A stretch of DNA of 7,603 nucleotides from Jatrophihabitans sp. Its GTDB lineage: Bacteria; Actinomycetota; Actinomycetes; Mycobacteriales; Jatrophihabitantaceae. Shown here in pieces: positions 7,253-7,603 of this stretch. The notes beneath the pieces were generated by a model. It saw only the letters and a list, made by a program, of their open reading frames with translations, was not told where the DNA came from and did no database searches. Location: positions 1 through 7,603 of the forward strand of contig SCQZ01000463.1 in NCBI GenBank assembly GCA_004299665.1. Direction: 5' to 3'. Position 1 is the stretch's first letter; each line of letters opens with the position of its first letter. Position numbers and translations under genes: made by a program.

Positions 7253-7298
7253 ATGACGCGGCTGGCGAGGCGGAGGCGGCGGCACGCGCCGCGCGACT

Positions 7299-7330
7299 CG
7301 TCATGACGGAAAATATCTGGACACGATGCT
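7299..7330. promoter_or_regulatory. candidate divergent control region: palindrome plus AT-rich promoter-like segment
   Basis: Within the 166-base gap between the divergent transporter and fdhD starts (7241-7406), bases 7299-7308 form the perfect palindrome CGTCATGACG. It is followed at once by GAAAATATCT (7309-7318 with its first G), the most AT-rich spot of the window. On the + strand ATGACG (7303-7308) and GATGCT (7325-7330) are 16 bases apart and could be a weak -35/-10 pair for fdhD. On the - strand TATTTT (complement of 7310-7315) could be a -10 for the transporter, with no convincing -35. The palindrome would overlap both. The rest of the gap holds the two ribosome binding sites and no gene I can support. 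The promoter elements are matches by eye only. Confidence 0.4.
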
Positions 7331-7393
7331 ACGGCGGAGTGAGCGTTCAACCAAGAACCTGCCGCCGGCGGCGCGTCTGCGTACGCTCGCGGC

Positions 7394-7398
7394 GGAGG
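7394..7398 (+). promoter_or_regulatory. ribosome binding site of fdhD
   Basis: GGAGG, 8 bases before the ATG at 7407. It supports that start over the in-frame ATG at 7326, which has no comparable site upstream. Confidence 0.7.
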
Positions 7399-7406
7399 TG
7401 CCCGCC

Positions 7407-7603
7407 ATGTCGGTGATGACAGCACGACGGACGATGACGCGGATGCCGGCGGGCACGGCGCCCGCCCGGACGCCGGACGACCTGGCCGTCGAGGCGCCGC
7501 TCGTGCTCTCGGTCGGCGGCGCTCCCGTCGCGACCTTGATGCGCACCCCGGGCCACGACCTCGAACTCGCCGTCGGATGGCTGGTCGTCGAGTCCGGGGT
7601 GCG
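7407..7603 (+). CDS. fdhD: FdhD, formate dehydrogenase sulfurtransferase, N-terminal part (3' end outside window)
   Basis: FdhD carries sulfur from the cysteine desulfurase IscS to the molybdenum cofactor of formate dehydrogenases, an essential activation step in E. coli. Only 65 residues are visible of a protein usually near 260-280. After a short basic leader (MTARRTMTR) comes the family signature DDLAVEAPLVLSVGGAPV (24-41), then MRTPGHDLELAVGWLVVESGV (45-65), equivalent to the common MRTPGxDxELAxGFLxxEG block. The catalytic cysteine loop lies beyond the window and cannot be checked. ATG 7407 has GGAGG at 7394-7398 with 8-base spacing. An in-frame ATG at 7326 would add 27 residues without known homology, and ATG 7416 is also possible. 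The gene is divergent from the transporter-oxidoreductase pair, whose large enzyme is its expected client. Confidence 0.9.
   Translation, partial: MSVMTARRTMTRMPAGTAPARTPDDLAVEAPLVLSVGGAPVATLMRTPGHDLELAVGWLVVESGV

Noticed and set aside
7241..7285. Longer N-terminus for the membrane protein starting at 7285
   Set aside because: It would translate through the strong GAGGAGG site and adds a proline-rich stretch not typical of the family.
7326..7406. Earlier in-frame ATG for fdhD
   Set aside because: The 27 extra residues show no FdhD similarity, and the GGAGG site points to 7407. I cannot exclude it fully without homologues.

Overview
The window is very GC-rich DNA with dense, tightly packed genes, GTG starts and stop/start overlaps. 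The gene order alaS-ruvX-mltG-aroE is, from memory of mycobacterial and related genomes, typical of Actinomycetota. I infer a high-GC actinobacterial chromosome and do not assign a genus.

Left half (1-4339, all + strand): a housekeeping run. It holds the C-terminal two thirds of alanyl-tRNA synthetase (cut by the window start), the RuvX/YqgF nuclease-fold protein, the membrane-anchored endolytic murein transglycosylase MltG, and shikimate dehydrogenase AroE. Each gene overlaps the next by 4 or 8 bases, so they are almost certainly one transcript with coupled translation. They serve translation, rRNA maturation or DNA repair, cell wall synthesis and aromatic amino acid synthesis.

Right half (4357-7603): a metabolic module that runs into aroE tail to tail. 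On the - strand, a six-helix membrane protein resembling the GPR1/FUN34/YaaH (SatP) carboxylate transporters is followed 16 bases later by a 759-residue molybdopterin oxidoreductase of the FdhF/YdeP type. Divergently, on the + strand, begins fdhD, the sulfurtransferase needed to activate formate-dehydrogenase-type molybdenum enzymes; it is cut by the window end. The 166-base divergent spacer holds an AT-rich spot, a perfect 10-base palindrome and a second partial copy of it, so it is a plausible shared control region.

My reading is a small-molecule (possibly formate or another short carboxylate) uptake and oxidation unit with its own cofactor-maturation factor. The oxidoreductase keeps the Cys-His-Arg active-site set of formate dehydrogenases but has an incomplete N-terminal cysteine pattern, and no electron-transfer partner subunits are in view. 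The fdhF-fdhD pairing is known in actinobacteria. The transporter linkage is the least familiar part. I found no RNA genes, CRISPR arrays, insertion sequences or phage genes.
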